Assembly (NCBI RefSeq): GCF_000172415.1
Contig: NZ_ABLD01000018.1
Location: 1-64,000, forward strand
Source: Paraburkholderia graminis C4D1M
GTDB taxonomy: Bacteria > Pseudomonadota > Gammaproteobacteria > Burkholderiales > Burkholderiaceae
DNA: 64,000 bases
Direction: 5' to 3'
Each line of letters opens with the position of its first letter. Position 1 is the first letter of the stretch. Below the pieces are notes generated by a model. The model saw nothing but the letters and a program-made list of their open reading frames with translations, was not told where the DNA came from and made no database searches. This document shows positions 51,416 through 60,906 of this stretch, one piece after another. The position numbers were made by a program, and so were the translations under genes.

Positions 51416-52119
51416 GCGCGTTGCTGGAGGTGTCGAACGTTGAAGCGGGATATGGCGGCGGCCGCGTGCTGAACGGTGTGTCGTTCGGCGTCGGACGCGG
51501 CGAGGTGCTGGCCCTCATCGGGCGCAACGGGGTCGGCAAGACGACGTTGATGCGTGCGCTGATCGGACTTGTCAGGCTCGATGCCGGCGAAATCAGACTG
51601 GAAGGCAATGCGATCGGCCAGCACAAGCCGTATGCCCGGGCGCAGAGCGGTATCGGCTATGTGCCGCAAGGGCGCGAGATCTTCGGCGCGCTGACCGTTG
51701 CCGAGAATCTGCAGGTCGGCGCGCAGGCGAATCGGACGCACGCCGCAAGCATGAAAGAAAAGGTCGTCGGCTATTTTCCGATTCTCAGGAAACGCTATAC
51801 GCAGAAGGCGGGAACCATGAGCGGGGGAGAGCAGCAGCAGCTGGCGATTGCCCGCGCGCTGATCAGCGCGCCCAAGGTCCTGCTGCTCGACGAGCCTTCC
51901 GAAGGCATTCAACCGTCTATCGTCGATCTGATCGGCGACACGCTGCAGCATATTGCGCACGACACAGGGATCGGTGTCGTGCTGGTCGAGCAGGATATGG
52001 GCATGGTCGAGCGCATCGCGAATCGCTGCTGCGTGATGGACAAGGGCCGTATCGTCGAGACATTGAGCCGCGAGCAACTCGGCGACGAACAACTGATTCG
52101 CCAGTATCTGGCACTGTGA
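51412..52119 (+). CDS. ABC transporter ATP-binding protein (LivF/UrtE-like)
   Basis: A 235-residue ATPase. Walker A is GRNGVGKTTLMRAL, the GYVPQGREIFGALTVAENL segment is diagnostic for LivF/UrtE, the signature is MSGGEQQQLAIARAL, Walker B is VLLLDEPSEGIQP and the switch residue region is VLVEQDMGMVERI. The start overlaps the UrtD-like gene by 4 bp, and the formamidase gene begins 13 bp after its stop. Confidence 0.94.
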   Translation: MSALLEVSNVEAGYGGGRVLNGVSFGVGRGEVLALIGRNGVGKTTLMRALIGLVRLDAGEIRLEGNAIGQHKPYARAQSGIGYVPQGREIFGALTVAENLQVGAQANRTHAASMKEKVVGYFPILRKRYTQKAGTMSGGEQQQLAIARALISAPKVLLLDEPSEGIQPSIVDLIGDTLQHIAHDTGIGVVLVEQDMGMVERIANRCCVMDKGRIVETLSREQLGDEQLIRQYLAL

Positions 52120-52132
52120 CGGAGAGCGGAAC

Positions 52133-53119
52133 ATGAAATGGCTTGAAGATTCGATCATGATGAAGCGCGGTGTCGGCGCCGATCGCGAGCCGGTGGAGCA
52201 CCATCTTACCGAGGAGATGCAGAAGACTTATCACTACACGATCGGTCCATATTCGCAGCCTGTTCTGCACGTCAAGCCTGGGGATCGCGTGGTGGTGGAA
52301 ACGCGCGACGCCTTCGAAGGCAAGATCAGGGAAGAAACCGACAAGCCCTCGCAGGTGCTGCAGGTGCCTTTTCTCAATCCGCAGAATGGCCCGATCATGA
52401 TCGAGGGCGCGGAGAAGGGCGATGTGGTCGCCGTGTACATCGAGAAGATGGCGCCGCGCGGCGACGATCCGCACGGTTTCTGCTGCATGATTCCGAACTT
52501 CGGCGGACTGACCGGCACGGACTACACCGCGCTGCTCAACGAGCCGTTGCCGGAAATCGTGCGCAAGATAAAGATCGACGAAGAGAACGTGTACTGGAGC
52601 AAACGCAATACGCTGCCGTACAAGCCGCATATCGGCACGCTGAGTCTTTCTCCCGAAATTGATTCGATCAACTCGCTCACTCCCGACAATCACGGCGGCA
52701 ATATGGACGTGCCCGACATGGGGCCGGGCAGCATCACGTACCTGCCGGTGCGCTCTCCGGGCGGGCGGCTTTTCATCGGCGACGCACATGCCTGTCAAGG
52801 CGACGGTGAAGTGTGCGGAACGGCCGTCGAGTATCAGAGCACGACGACCGTGCGCGTAGATCTGATCAAGAAGTGGCAGATCGACTGGCCGCGTCTGGAG
52901 AACGAGGGTGCGCTGATGAGCATCGGCAGCGCGCGGCCGCTGGAGGACGCGACGCGCATCGCCTATCGCGAGCTCGTGCTGTGGATGGCTGCGGAGTACG
53001 GCTTCGACAAATGGGATGCATACATGATGCTGAGCCAGGTCGGAAAGGTGCGTCTCGGCAATTTTGTCGATCCAAAATATACGGTCGGCGCGATGGTCGC
53101 CAAGCACTACCTGAAGTAA
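52133..53119 (+). CDS. fmdA: Acetamidase/formamidase
   Basis: A 328-residue FmdA_AmdA-family enzyme that hydrolyses formamide, acetamide or similar short amides to ammonia and the acid. Family blocks are PYSQPVLHVKPGDRVVVETRDAF, EGAEKGDVVAVYIEKM, NHGGNMDVPDMGPGSITYLP and FIGDAHACQGDGEVCGTAVE with the acidic/His metal-site region. Classic formamidases are ~400 residues; this is the shorter form. GGAGAG lies a few bases before the ATG. Its place between the transporter and AmiC/AmiR fits intracellular use of the imported amide as a nitrogen source. Confidence 0.9.
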   Translation: MKWLEDSIMMKRGVGADREPVEHHLTEEMQKTYHYTIGPYSQPVLHVKPGDRVVVETRDAFEGKIREETDKPSQVLQVPFLNPQNGPIMIEGAEKGDVVAVYIEKMAPRGDDPHGFCCMIPNFGGLTGTDYTALLNEPLPEIVRKIKIDEENVYWSKRNTLPYKPHIGTLSLSPEIDSINSLTPDNHGGNMDVPDMGPGSITYLPVRSPGGRLFIGDAHACQGDGEVCGTAVEYQSTTTVRVDLIKKWQIDWPRLENEGALMSIGSARPLEDATRIAYRELVLWMAAEYGFDKWDAYMMLSQVGKVRLGNFVDPKYTVGAMVAKHYLK

Positions 53120-53201
53120 CGCATCAGCCGCGAGAAGCGAACCAGTACGACCAAAGCGCGGAGGCCAAGGCTCCGCGCGTATCCCGAGAGCGCGTCAAGA
53201 A

Positions 53202-54356
53202 ATGGCATTAACCGATCCCATCCGTGTGGGCCTGCTTAGCTCGACGACCGGCTCGACCGCGTTGCTCGAACGGTCTCAACGGCGCGGCGCTTGCCTCGCC
53301 GTCGAGGAAATCAACGCGCGCGGCGGCATAGGCGGACGCGAACTCGTCGCGCTTCACTACGACCCCGGCTCCGATCCGGCCGCGTTTCGTGAGCTGGCGG
53401 AGCGGCTTATCGTCAAGGACGGCGTCAATACCATTTTCGGCGGCTATACGTCCACCAGTCGCAAGGCGATGCTGCCGGTCGTCGAGAAGCACAACCGGCT
53501 GCTGATTTATACGCAGATGTACGAGGGCTTCGAGTATTCGGACAACATCATCTACAGCGGCGCGTCGCCGAACCAGAACGGTGTGCAACTCGCCGACTTC
53601 ATGACGCAGACGTTCGGCGCGCGCGTGTACTTTGTCGGATCGAGCTACGTCTATCCGTATGAATGCAACCGCACGATGCAGGAACTATTGCTACAGCATC
53701 CTGAAGGCGCGATTCTGGGCGAGCGCTATCTGTCGCTCGATGCCACGCGCGAGCAGTTCGACCAGGTGGTCGCGGATATCGGGCGCAAGTCGCCGGACTG
53801 GATCTTCTGCACGGTGATAGGAGAGACGGTGCCTTATCTTTACGAGGCCTATGCACGCGCGGAGCTCGATCCGGCCAGCATGCCGATCGGGAGCCTCAAC
53901 ACCTCGGAGACTGAGATTCGCGCCATGGAACGCGGTATCGCGACCGGGCATTTCACGGCCGCGCCGTACTTTCAGAGCATCGATACGCCGGAGAATCACC
54001 GCGCCGTCCGCCATCATCAGGCGCGTTTCGGCGCGCAGACGCCAACCGACATGAACTGGGAAGCCGCCTACTATCAGATGCATATGTTCGCGGAAGCGGT
54101 CGCGCGTGCCGGTTCGGATGAAATCGGCACCATCATGCCGCATCTGCTCGGCTCGGAGTTCAGCGCGCCGCAAGGCCGGGTTCGCCTCGATCCGGTCAAC
54201 CATCACATGGCGCTCTATCCGCGCATTGGCCGCGTGAATGCCGACGGCCAGTTCACCATTCTGCGGGAATCGAAGTTCGCCGTCGGCCCGGATCCGTACA
54301 TGACGCGTCAGACGCTCGGTGACTGGGTCACAAAGTTGAGCACGCGGGACTACTGA
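53202..54356 (+). CDS. amiC: AmiC-like amide sensor and negative regulator
   Basis: A 384-residue periplasmic-binding-fold protein without a signal peptide (begins MALTDPIRVGLLSSTTGSTA), so it is cytoplasmic. It has the AmiC pattern of the Pseudomonas ami operon: LAVEEINARGGIGGRELVAL, GGYTSTSRKAMLPVVEKHN, IYTQMYEGFEYSDNIIYSGA and TDMNWEAAYYQMHMFAEAV. AmiC sequesters AmiR and releases it when an amide binds. It lies directly before the AmiR gene (stop and start 1 base apart), which supports formation of an AmiC-AmiR complex. Confidence 0.92.
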   Translation: MALTDPIRVGLLSSTTGSTALLERSQRRGACLAVEEINARGGIGGRELVALHYDPGSDPAAFRELAERLIVKDGVNTIFGGYTSTSRKAMLPVVEKHNRLLIYTQMYEGFEYSDNIIYSGASPNQNGVQLADFMTQTFGARVYFVGSSYVYPYECNRTMQELLLQHPEGAILGERYLSLDATREQFDQVVADIGRKSPDWIFCTVIGETVPYLYEAYARAELDPASMPIGSLNTSETEIRAMERGIATGHFTAAPYFQSIDTPENHRAVRHHQARFGAQTPTDMNWEAAYYQMHMFAEAVARAGSDEIGTIMPHLLGSEFSAPQGRVRLDPVNHHMALYPRIGRVNADGQFTILRESKFAVGPDPYMTRQTLGDWVTKLSTRDY

Positions 54357-54357
54357 C

Positions 54358-55008
54358 GTGAGCGCGCGCCCGGACAGAGGCCAGCGGAGCCTCACCAGTT
54401 CGATTCTCGAGCGCAACGCGCGCGTGGTCGTATTCCATCCCGACGACGATGACGGCGTGACGCTCACGAATCACCTCAGGCGCATGGGCTTTGAGGTCGA
54501 GCGATGCTGGCCGCCGATGGAGGAGTTGCCAGAGCGCGTCGACCTCGTTTTTCGCGCATTGCGGCCTGAGGAGCGCGCGCCGAAGGGCGAGTGGTCGGGG
54601 CCGGATGCGCCGCCCGTGATCTGCGTGGTGGCCTATGAGAACCCTACCTTCATCGATCAGGCCATCAAGCTCGGGGCGGACGGCATCGTCACGACACCGG
54701 TGCGTGCATCGGGTTTGCTGTCGACAGTGGTGATGGCGTTGTATCACGCGAAACGCTCGCGCCAGAACGCGCAACGTATCGCGAAACTGGAGCAGAAGCT
54801 GCTGGACAGCCGGCATTTGCAGGAAGCGAAAAGAATTCTGATGACCATGCATAGCGTGAGCGAACGCGAGGCGTACGACATGCTGCGCGCGCAGGCGATG
54901 GAAAAGCGCGTGACCATCGACGACATCTGTCACTCCGTCATTCAGGCGGGCGAAGTGCTGCAGATTTCTCGCGGCATGATCTCAGGCGAGGGGCAGGATA
55001 AACAGTGA
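54358..55008 (+). CDS. amiR: AmiR-like antiterminator with ANTAR domain
   Basis: A 216-residue protein. Residues ~20-130 form a pseudo-receiver domain lacking the phosphorylation aspartate of true response regulators. A coiled coil follows (RQNAQRIAKLEQKLLDSR), then a C-terminal ANTAR RNA-binding domain (HLQEAKRILMTMHSVSEREA, YDMLRAQAMEKRVTIDDICH). ANTAR proteins bind paired hexaloop hairpins in leader RNA and stop terminator formation. The start is GTG at 54358, immediately after the AmiC stop. Its likely target is the leader at 47318-47401. Confidence 0.92.
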   Translation: MSARPDRGQRSLTSSILERNARVVVFHPDDDDGVTLTNHLRRMGFEVERCWPPMEELPERVDLVFRALRPEERAPKGEWSGPDAPPVICVVAYENPTFIDQAIKLGADGIVTTPVRASGLLSTVVMALYHAKRSRQNAQRIAKLEQKLLDSRHLQEAKRILMTMHSVSEREAYDMLRAQAMEKRVTIDDICHSVIQAGEVLQISRGMISGEGQDKQ

Positions 55009-55066
55009 GCGCGACGTCGCTCTATCAGCTAACGGACATGCAAATACCTGCGCAGGAGCTTTGAAC

Positions 55067-55831
55067 ATGGATCTGCAACTGAAGGGTTTGAAGGCGATCG
55101 TGACCGGCGGCACCAAGGGTATTGGGCTCGCCATTGCGCGGACGCTTGCAGCGGAAGGTGCCGAGGTCGCCATTTGCGCGCGCGATCCGGCTGCTGTCGA
55201 GGCGACCGCCAACGCGCTCACCGAACTGAGCGGCGCGCGCGCATCGGGCGCGGCAGTCGATGTGTCGGACGGCGCCGCGCTGAAAGCGTGGGTCGAGCGT
55301 ATCGGCTCGGAGTGGGGCGGCCTCGACATAATCGTGGCGAATGTCAGCGCGCTCGCAATTGGCAACGACATTGAATCGTGGCGGAAGGAATTCGAAACTG
55401 ATCTACTCGGCACCGTCAATCTCGTCGATGCGGCGATGCCGTATCTCGAAGCGAGCCGGGCTGCGTCGATCGTCGGGATATCTAGCGTGTCGGGACGTGA
55501 GATCGATTTCGCCGCGGGTCCTTATGGCGTGTTCAAGGCCGCACTCGTTCATTACATGCAGGGGCTCGCAAATCAGCTTGCGTCGAAGGGCATTCGCGCG
55601 AATACGGTGTCGCCGGGGAATGTGTATTTCGAGGGCGGCGTGTGGGACTGGATCGAGCATAACGATGCGCCGTTATTCGAACGCGCGCTCGCATTGAATC
55701 CGACTGGGCGCATGGCACGCCCGCAGGAAATCGCTAACGCGGTGGCGTTCATCGCAAGTCCGGCGGCGAGCTTCGTGAGTGGAACGAATTTCGTCGTCGA
55801 TGGAGCACTCACACGCGGCGTGCAGCTCTGA
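55067..55831 (+). CDS. Short-chain dehydrogenase/reductase
   Basis: A 254-residue SDR. The cofactor motif is AIVTGGTKGIGLAIARTLAA. NVSALAIGN replaces the usual NNAG, and the serine of IVGISSVSG and the Tyr-Lys pair of GPYGVFKAALVHY complete the active site. The ATG at 55067 has AGGAG 8 bases upstream; a TTG at 55061 is in frame but unneeded. Its role in amide breakdown is not obvious; it may act on the alcohol or hydroxy-acid part of an amide substrate. Confidence 0.88.
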   Translation: MDLQLKGLKAIVTGGTKGIGLAIARTLAAEGAEVAICARDPAAVEATANALTELSGARASGAAVDVSDGAALKAWVERIGSEWGGLDIIVANVSALAIGNDIESWRKEFETDLLGTVNLVDAAMPYLEASRAASIVGISSVSGREIDFAAGPYGVFKAALVHYMQGLANQLASKGIRANTVSPGNVYFEGGVWDWIEHNDAPLFERALALNPTGRMARPQEIANAVAFIASPAASFVSGTNFVVDGALTRGVQL

Positions 55832-55859
55832 CATTGGGTCAGATCAACAGGAGCATGGA

Positions 55860-57386
55860 ATGGAACGAGGCAGTGCGATGGATATCGATCTGAACGCCCT
55901 GACGGTTGAGGCCGTGCAGGCGGGTTTCAAGGCCGGCACATTCACGGCCGAGCAGCTGGCGCGCGCCTGTTTCGCCAGGATCGAGCGCGACAACGAGAAG
56001 TACAACGCAGTGATCTTCCTGAATCCGGCGGCAATAGACGACGCGCGCCGGATCGACGAACGGCGCGCGGCCGGCGAAGTGCTGGGTCCGCTTGCGGGGG
56101 TGCCGGTCGTCATCAAGGACCCTATGGACATGGTCGGCTTTCCCACTACCGCGGGATGGTCGAAGTTGTACAGCAAGAAAGGCGGTGTCGACCTCATGCC
56201 CGAGCGTGATGCGCCGGTCGTCGCGCGGATGCGCCGCGCGGGTGCGATCCTGCTAGGCAAGACGAACGTGCCGATCCTGAGCCATACCGGCTCGCATGCG
56301 AACGATAGCTGGGCTGGCCCCACGATCAATGTAGTGATGCCCGATAGGGTGCCAGGCGGCAGCAGTGCGGGGACGGCGTCGGCTGTCGCTTCAGGTATGG
56401 CGGTACTCGGCCTCGCGGAAGAGACCGGCGGATCGATCCAGAACCCGGCGTCGGCGCAGAATCTGGTCGGCATCAAACCGACCATCGGACTCGTGCCGAA
56501 CGCGGGCGTGGTGCCGCTGTCGGGCAATCGCGATGTGGTGGGTCCGATTGCGCGAAACGTGAGGGATGCCGCGCTGTGCCTCGACGTGCTGGCGGGTTAT
56601 TCGAGCGAAGACCCGAAGACGCTCGCGAGCGTCGGGCGACAACCGGAAGGCGGCTACACCGCTGCGTTGGACTGGAATGCGTTGAATGGAAAACGAATTG
56701 GTTTGTACGGTCCGGGTTGGCGCGATGAGCCGTTATCCGAAGAAGCCGCCGCGTTGTATGAGCGGTTCAAGCGTCAACTGGTGGGCTTGGGCGCGATTCT
56801 GGTCGACGATCCGTTCGCGGGCTCCGGCTTCGCCGACCTGAGGAAGCCGACGCCGCCGCTCGCGCATTTCGATGCACGCGGTATGGAATCTATTCCATAC
56901 GATCTTGAGAAGTATCTGCAGCGGCTCGGCAAGGGTGCGTCGTTGACGACCTTCGCGGAATTCGCGGCGGCGACGAAAGACGAGGATGCGTTTGGGGCGG
57001 ATGGGGTGCTGCGCTATCTGCATAGCCTCGCGGATTTTCGCGCCGCGTTGGCGGATCCGTCGGTGCCGCCGGAGATGCCGGAATTCGTCGAAGTGAAGGC
57101 GCAGTATCTGCAGATTTTCAATGCAGTGATGGATGCGCAACGGCTCGATGCGCTGGTGTTTCCACAGATGCGAGGTGAGTTGCCTGCGCTTCATGGTCAG
57201 GACGTCATTCAGGAGACGACGGTAGGCGAGATCAATATTGCAGGCCTACCGGGGGTTGCGGTGCCGGCGGGGTTTTACGCGTCGGGGGCGCCGTTTGGGT
57301 TGATTTTTGTCGGGAGGCAATGGGACGAGGGGGCTTTGTTAGGGTTTGCGTATGCTTATGAGGTGGGGGCAGGGAGCGGACGCTAG
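55860..57386 (+). CDS. Amidase-signature family amidase
   Basis: A 508-residue amidase. Catalytic residues are visible: Lys in VPVVIKDPMDM, cis-Ser in VPGGSSAGTASAVASG and the nucleophile Ser in EETGGSIQNPASAQ. GxETGGS is a little different from the usual GTDTGGS. CAGGAG lies 6 bases before the ATG at 55860; longer in-frame starts overlap the SDR gene. The C-terminal part has GLPGVAVPAGFYASGAPFGL. It is the last gene of the operon and would hydrolyse an amide that the smaller formamidase cannot. Codons close to the 3' end are more T-rich than in its neighbours. Confidence 0.9.
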   Translation: MERGSAMDIDLNALTVEAVQAGFKAGTFTAEQLARACFARIERDNEKYNAVIFLNPAAIDDARRIDERRAAGEVLGPLAGVPVVIKDPMDMVGFPTTAGWSKLYSKKGGVDLMPERDAPVVARMRRAGAILLGKTNVPILSHTGSHANDSWAGPTINVVMPDRVPGGSSAGTASAVASGMAVLGLAEETGGSIQNPASAQNLVGIKPTIGLVPNAGVVPLSGNRDVVGPIARNVRDAALCLDVLAGYSSEDPKTLASVGRQPEGGYTAALDWNALNGKRIGLYGPGWRDEPLSEEAAALYERFKRQLVGLGAILVDDPFAGSGFADLRKPTPPLAHFDARGMESIPYDLEKYLQRLGKGASLTTFAEFAAATKDEDAFGADGVLRYLHSLADFRAALADPSVPPEMPEFVEVKAQYLQIFNAVMDAQRLDALVFPQMRGELPALHGQDVIQETTVGEINIAGLPGVAVPAGFYASGAPFGLIFVGRQWDEGALLGFAYAYEVGAGSGR

Positions 57387-57763
57387 AAGAGGTCTTTTGA
57401 GCGTGGGTGCCGGACCGCTCGGATCGAGTCATTGCTTCGAGCGCGGTCCGCTGCATAGCGATATTTACGATGGCGAACGCAATTCCGCACGCGAGCCACC
57501 GCATTTGGAGAAATCGCATTTTTGTAGACTTCCAGAATGCCTGCGCTGTCGGTGCCGGTAGTCCTGCCGGCTCGCTGGCTGAACAGCGTCTGTCCGCGCA
57601 GCACTATTCGTGACTTTCAATCCATGCACGTGCCCATTCCTGAATTGATGCATCGCATTCGCAAGGGGCAGTTCGACTTCTCGATGCTCGAGTTCAATGA
57701 CGCCACTGCGTCCGGCGTCTGGAATGCAGTGCTTTTCAATAACTAAGGAGACCTTACTTATTG
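57387..57763. other. Gap between the amide operon and IS481 copy B
   Basis: No supported gene. A frame over ~57624-57746 ends GVWNAVLFNN and reads protein-like for ~40 residues (PELMHRIRKGQFDFSMLEFN), possibly a gene remnant, but I cannot assign it. I see no strong terminator for the amide operon here. Confidence 0.35.
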
Positions 57764-57770
57764 GATAACT

Positions 57771-58978
57771 TGCAATGGACTAGACTAAATCTGACAGTGG
57801 TCGGTTTCTCGTGCTGATGCGCGTTGGCGCGGAGGGCGTAGCCCGAAGCGGTGACGCGCACGGCGAACCGCAAGGAGTCCGCCATGACTCAGGAACAGAA
57901 AGTCATCCGCGCCAAGATCGGGATGCTCGAATTGGCCCGGCAGCTAGGCAATGTCAGCCAGGCCTGCCGCGTAATGGGATATTCCCGCGACAGCTTCTAC
58001 CGCTTTAAGGAACTGTACGATAAGGGTGGCGAAGCCGCGCTGCAGGAAATCTCCCACCATCGTCCGTTACCGAAGAACCGCGTGGATCCGCAGGTCGAGG
58101 CAGCGGTGGTCGAACTGGCTCTGGAACTGCCTGCCCACGGCCAGATCCGTATTGCCAACGAGGTCCTCAAGCGCCATGCCCTGAGCGTCTCGCCGCAGGG
58201 TGTGCGCAGCATCTGGCTACGTCACGATCTCGAGACCATGAACAAGCGCCTGAAGGCGCTGGAGGCGAAGTCCGCCCAGGAAGGACTGGTGCTGACCGAA
58301 TCGCAGGTCACTGCGCTTGAACGCGCCAAACTGGAAAAGGAAACGCACGGCGAATTCGAATCGGAATGCCCCGGCTATTGCGGCGCCCAGGACACCTTCT
58401 ATGTCGGCACGCTCAAGGGCGTGGGCCGCGTCTACCAGCAGACCTTCGTCGACACCTACTCGAAGGTGGCGTTCGCCAAACTCTGCGACCGCAAGACGCC
58501 GCTGCCGGCGGCCGATTTGCTCAACGATCGCGTCGTACCGTTCTTTGACAGCTACTGCATCCCGCTCATACGCGTGCTCACTGACCGTGGCACTGAGTAT
58601 TGCGGCAACCCCGAGCATCACGAATACGAACTCTACCTGGCCGTCGAGAACATTGATCACACCCGTACCAAAGCGCGTTCGCCCCAGACCAACGGCATCG
58701 TCGAGCGGCTTCACAAGACCATGCTCAATGAGTTCTATCGCATCGCATTCCGCAGGAAGATCTACGACTCGATCCAGGCGTTGCAGACCGATCTGGATGA
58801 ATGGCTTGACCAGTACAACAATGAGCGCGAACATCAGGGACGATGGTGCTACGGCAAGACGCCCATGCGCACCTACCTCGATTCTCTCGAACTCGCCAGG
58901 GAGAAACTGATCCCTCACTAAATCAGTTTCTCCCTTTGCTTCCCCGACTACCTGTCAGGTGCAGTCCAGCCTAATACA
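57771..58978 (+). mobile_element. IS481-family element, copy B, with target duplication
   Basis: A 1,208-bp element with TG...CA ends (TGCAATGGAC at the left, CCTAATACA at the right). It is flanked by a 7-bp direct repeat, GATAACT (57764-57770 and 58979-58985), so this copy is an undisturbed insertion. It is the inverted partner of 34823-36030; the two enclose ~21.7 kb holding the oxidase and amide operons. Confidence 0.92.
57884..58921 (+). CDS. IS481-family transposase (copy B)
   Basis: A 345-residue DDE transposase, the same protein as copy A at 34880-35917. The helix-turn-helix GNVSQACRVMGYSRDS and the D-D-E positions in VDTYSKVAF, VLTDRGTEYC and NGIVERLHKTM are intact. AAGGAG is 7 bases before the ATG. 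Confidence 0.93.
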   Translation: MTQEQKVIRAKIGMLELARQLGNVSQACRVMGYSRDSFYRFKELYDKGGEAALQEISHHRPLPKNRVDPQVEAAVVELALELPAHGQIRIANEVLKRHALSVSPQGVRSIWLRHDLETMNKRLKALEAKSAQEGLVLTESQVTALERAKLEKETHGEFESECPGYCGAQDTFYVGTLKGVGRVYQQTFVDTYSKVAFAKLCDRKTPLPAADLLNDRVVPFFDSYCIPLIRVLTDRGTEYCGNPEHHEYELYLAVENIDHTRTKARSPQTNGIVERLHKTMLNEFYRIAFRRKIYDSIQALQTDLDEWLDQYNNEREHQGRWCYGKTPMRTYLDSLELAREKLIPH

Positions 58979-59049
58979 GATAACTATCCGTCACAGCGGC
59001 TATTTGCACCAGTGCCCTTTGCACTTCGCACCATGCAACACCTCCTCGA

Positions 59050-59667
59050 TTAAAGGTGTTGCGAGGACCGGTTGAATCCGCCCTGGCTGCCCCTGTCCGA
59101 ATGCAGGACCAGCCCCCGCGCTGGCCGACGCTGCTGCAGCGCCATGGTCAGTGCTGACATGACTAGTCCGGTCGGCATGGTGGGAGCCATAGACCAGCCG
59201 ACTACCTTGCGCGAGAACAGGTCCAGCACGACCGCCAGATACAGCCAGCCCTGCGCCGTGCGGATATACGTGATATCAGAAACCCATGCACGATTAGGCT
59301 CGTCCACGTCAAACTGCCGGTCGAGCACGTTTGCGGCCACAGGTAGCGTATGCCTGCTGTCGGTCGTGGAGACGAACTTGCGCTTCCAGCTCGTGCGCAG
59401 GCCTGCTTCACGCATCAGCGTACGCACCCGGTAACGGCCAATACGTAGCCCTTTCTCCCGCACTGCATGCATCACACGCCGGCTGCGATAGCTCGCGCCG
59501 CTGGCGGTGAAAGCTGCCTTGACGTGGGTCCGTTCATGCACACTCTTTGCACTCGGCTTCGCTCGCCGGTGCGCATAGTAGCCAGAGCGGCTCACCTGCA
59601 AAACGCGGCAGGCGTGACTGACCGATATGGCCTCCTGTTGCAAGTGCGTTACCACGCGGTAAGTCAC
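59050..59667 (-). pseudogene. IS3-family OrfB transposase, 3'-truncated
   Basis: The frame reads the start and middle of an IS3-group OrfB: VSHACRVLQVSRSGYYAHRR, then the first catalytic Asp in NRAWVSDITYI and the second in LVLHSDRGSQ. Right after GSQ the text becomes unrelated and ends at 59050, so the glutamate motif and about 70-80 residues are missing. Full OrfB is ~280-290 residues. It overlaps OrfA by 4 bp, the usual place for programmed -1 frameshifting. Confidence 0.85.
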
Positions 59668-59960
59668 TTCAGTTCCCGGGCAAAGAAGGCCGACGCTTTT
59701 TTTAGCAGCGCGTTGTCCTCTCGCAATTGCCGGTTCTCAGCTTCAAGTTGCCGGATGCGCTGCTGTTCAACAGTCAGCGGCTTGCCCTCGCCGGGGCCGC
59801 CAGCACGTTCCGCATCGTACTGCGCCACCCAGCGCCGCACGGCTGTCTCAACAAGGCCCATCGAACGGCTGACTTCGCTGACCGATAACCCCTGGTCTCG
59901 TACCATCCGTACCACTTCCAGCTTGAAGCTGGCGTCAAACTGTCGGCGCCTTCTTGTCAT
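59664..59960 (-). CDS. IS3-family OrfA
   Basis: A 98-residue helix-turn-helix protein with a leucine zipper: RRQFDASFKLEVVRMVRDQG, GLVETAVRRWVAQYDAERAG and QQRIRQLEAENRQLREDNAL. It is complete, but its OrfB partner is truncated, so the element is dead. The element inserted into, or recombined with, the IS110 gene to its right. Confidence 0.88.
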   Translation of the reverse strand: MTRRRRQFDASFKLEVVRMVRDQGLSVSEVSRSMGLVETAVRRWVAQYDAERAGGPGEGKPLTVEQQRIRQLEAENRQLREDNALLKKASAFFARELK

Positions 59961-59999
59961 CTATTGGTTTTCCTCGTCGATTCAGGATTGTCCCCCTAT

Positions 60000-60906
60000 C
60001 GACCTGTCCGAGGAAATTAGACCACCACAGCCTTCTGCATTGCCCGATAGATGACCGATCTGGCACCGTGGATCAACATGGTTCGCAAGTATGCATCTCC
60101 GCGCTTGCTCATGCCTAACAAGTTCTGCTTGCCACCGCTTGAATGTTGTCGAGGAACGAGTCCCAGCCACGCGGCAAGCTCCCGACCATTGGCGAAGTTT
60201 CTCGCGTCACCGACAGTCGCCACAAGGCGGTTGCAGTGAGAGGACCGATTCCCGGGACCTTCTCAAGGCGCTGGCTCGCCTCATTGTCGCGGTGCCACGC
60301 CTTGATCACCGCTTCGATCTCGTCGATCCGGCGATGCAGCATCCTCAGATGCTCAAGCAGCCGGTCGATCAGCAGGCGGAACGAGCCGGGCAGCGCATTG
60401 CTTGCATCGTCGATAAGCTCGGGCACTCGCTGGGTGATATAGGCAATGCCCTGCGGCACAACAATCCCGAATTCGCTCAGCAGTCCACGAATTTGGTTCG
60501 CTTGTGCTGTGCGAGCCTTGACGAAACCTTGGCGAACACGGGGCAGCGAAAGCACCGACTGCTGCTCGATGTTCTTGATCGGAACAAATCGCATCGACGG
60601 CCGGCCTACCGCCTCACAAATCGCCTCGGCATCGGCCGCGTCGTTCTTATTACTCTTGACGTACGGTTTTACGAACTGAGGTGCCATCAATTTGACCGTA
60701 TGTCCGAGTGCTTGCAGTTTGCGCGCCCAATGATGGGCGCTACCGCATGCTTCCATGCCGATCAGGCACGGCTGAAAGTTGGCGAAGAACGTCGCGACCT
60801 GCTCCCGACGAAGCTGCTTGCGAAGGAGAACCTTGCCGTTCCGGCTTACCCCGTGGACCTGGAACACATTCTTGGCCAAGTCAATGCCGATCGTTGCAAT
60901 CTCCAT
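60000..60906 (-). pseudogene. IS110-family transposase, frameshifted and truncated
   Basis: From the ATG at 60906: IATIGIDLAKNVFQVHGVSR, MEACGSAHHWARKLQALGHT and KSNKNDAADAEAICEAV (the DEDD residues), then EKVPGIGPLTATAL near 60240. There one base is lost. The other frame continues VATVGDARNFANGRELAAWL and SKRGDAYLRTMLIHGARSV until about 60017-60000, where the IS3 element begins. The last residues are missing. Not functional. Confidence 0.87.

Noticed and set aside
34823..58985. A simple composite transposon formed by the two IS481 copies
   Set aside because: Copy B has its own 7-bp duplication and copy A has none, so the copies did not move together as one unit in a simple way.
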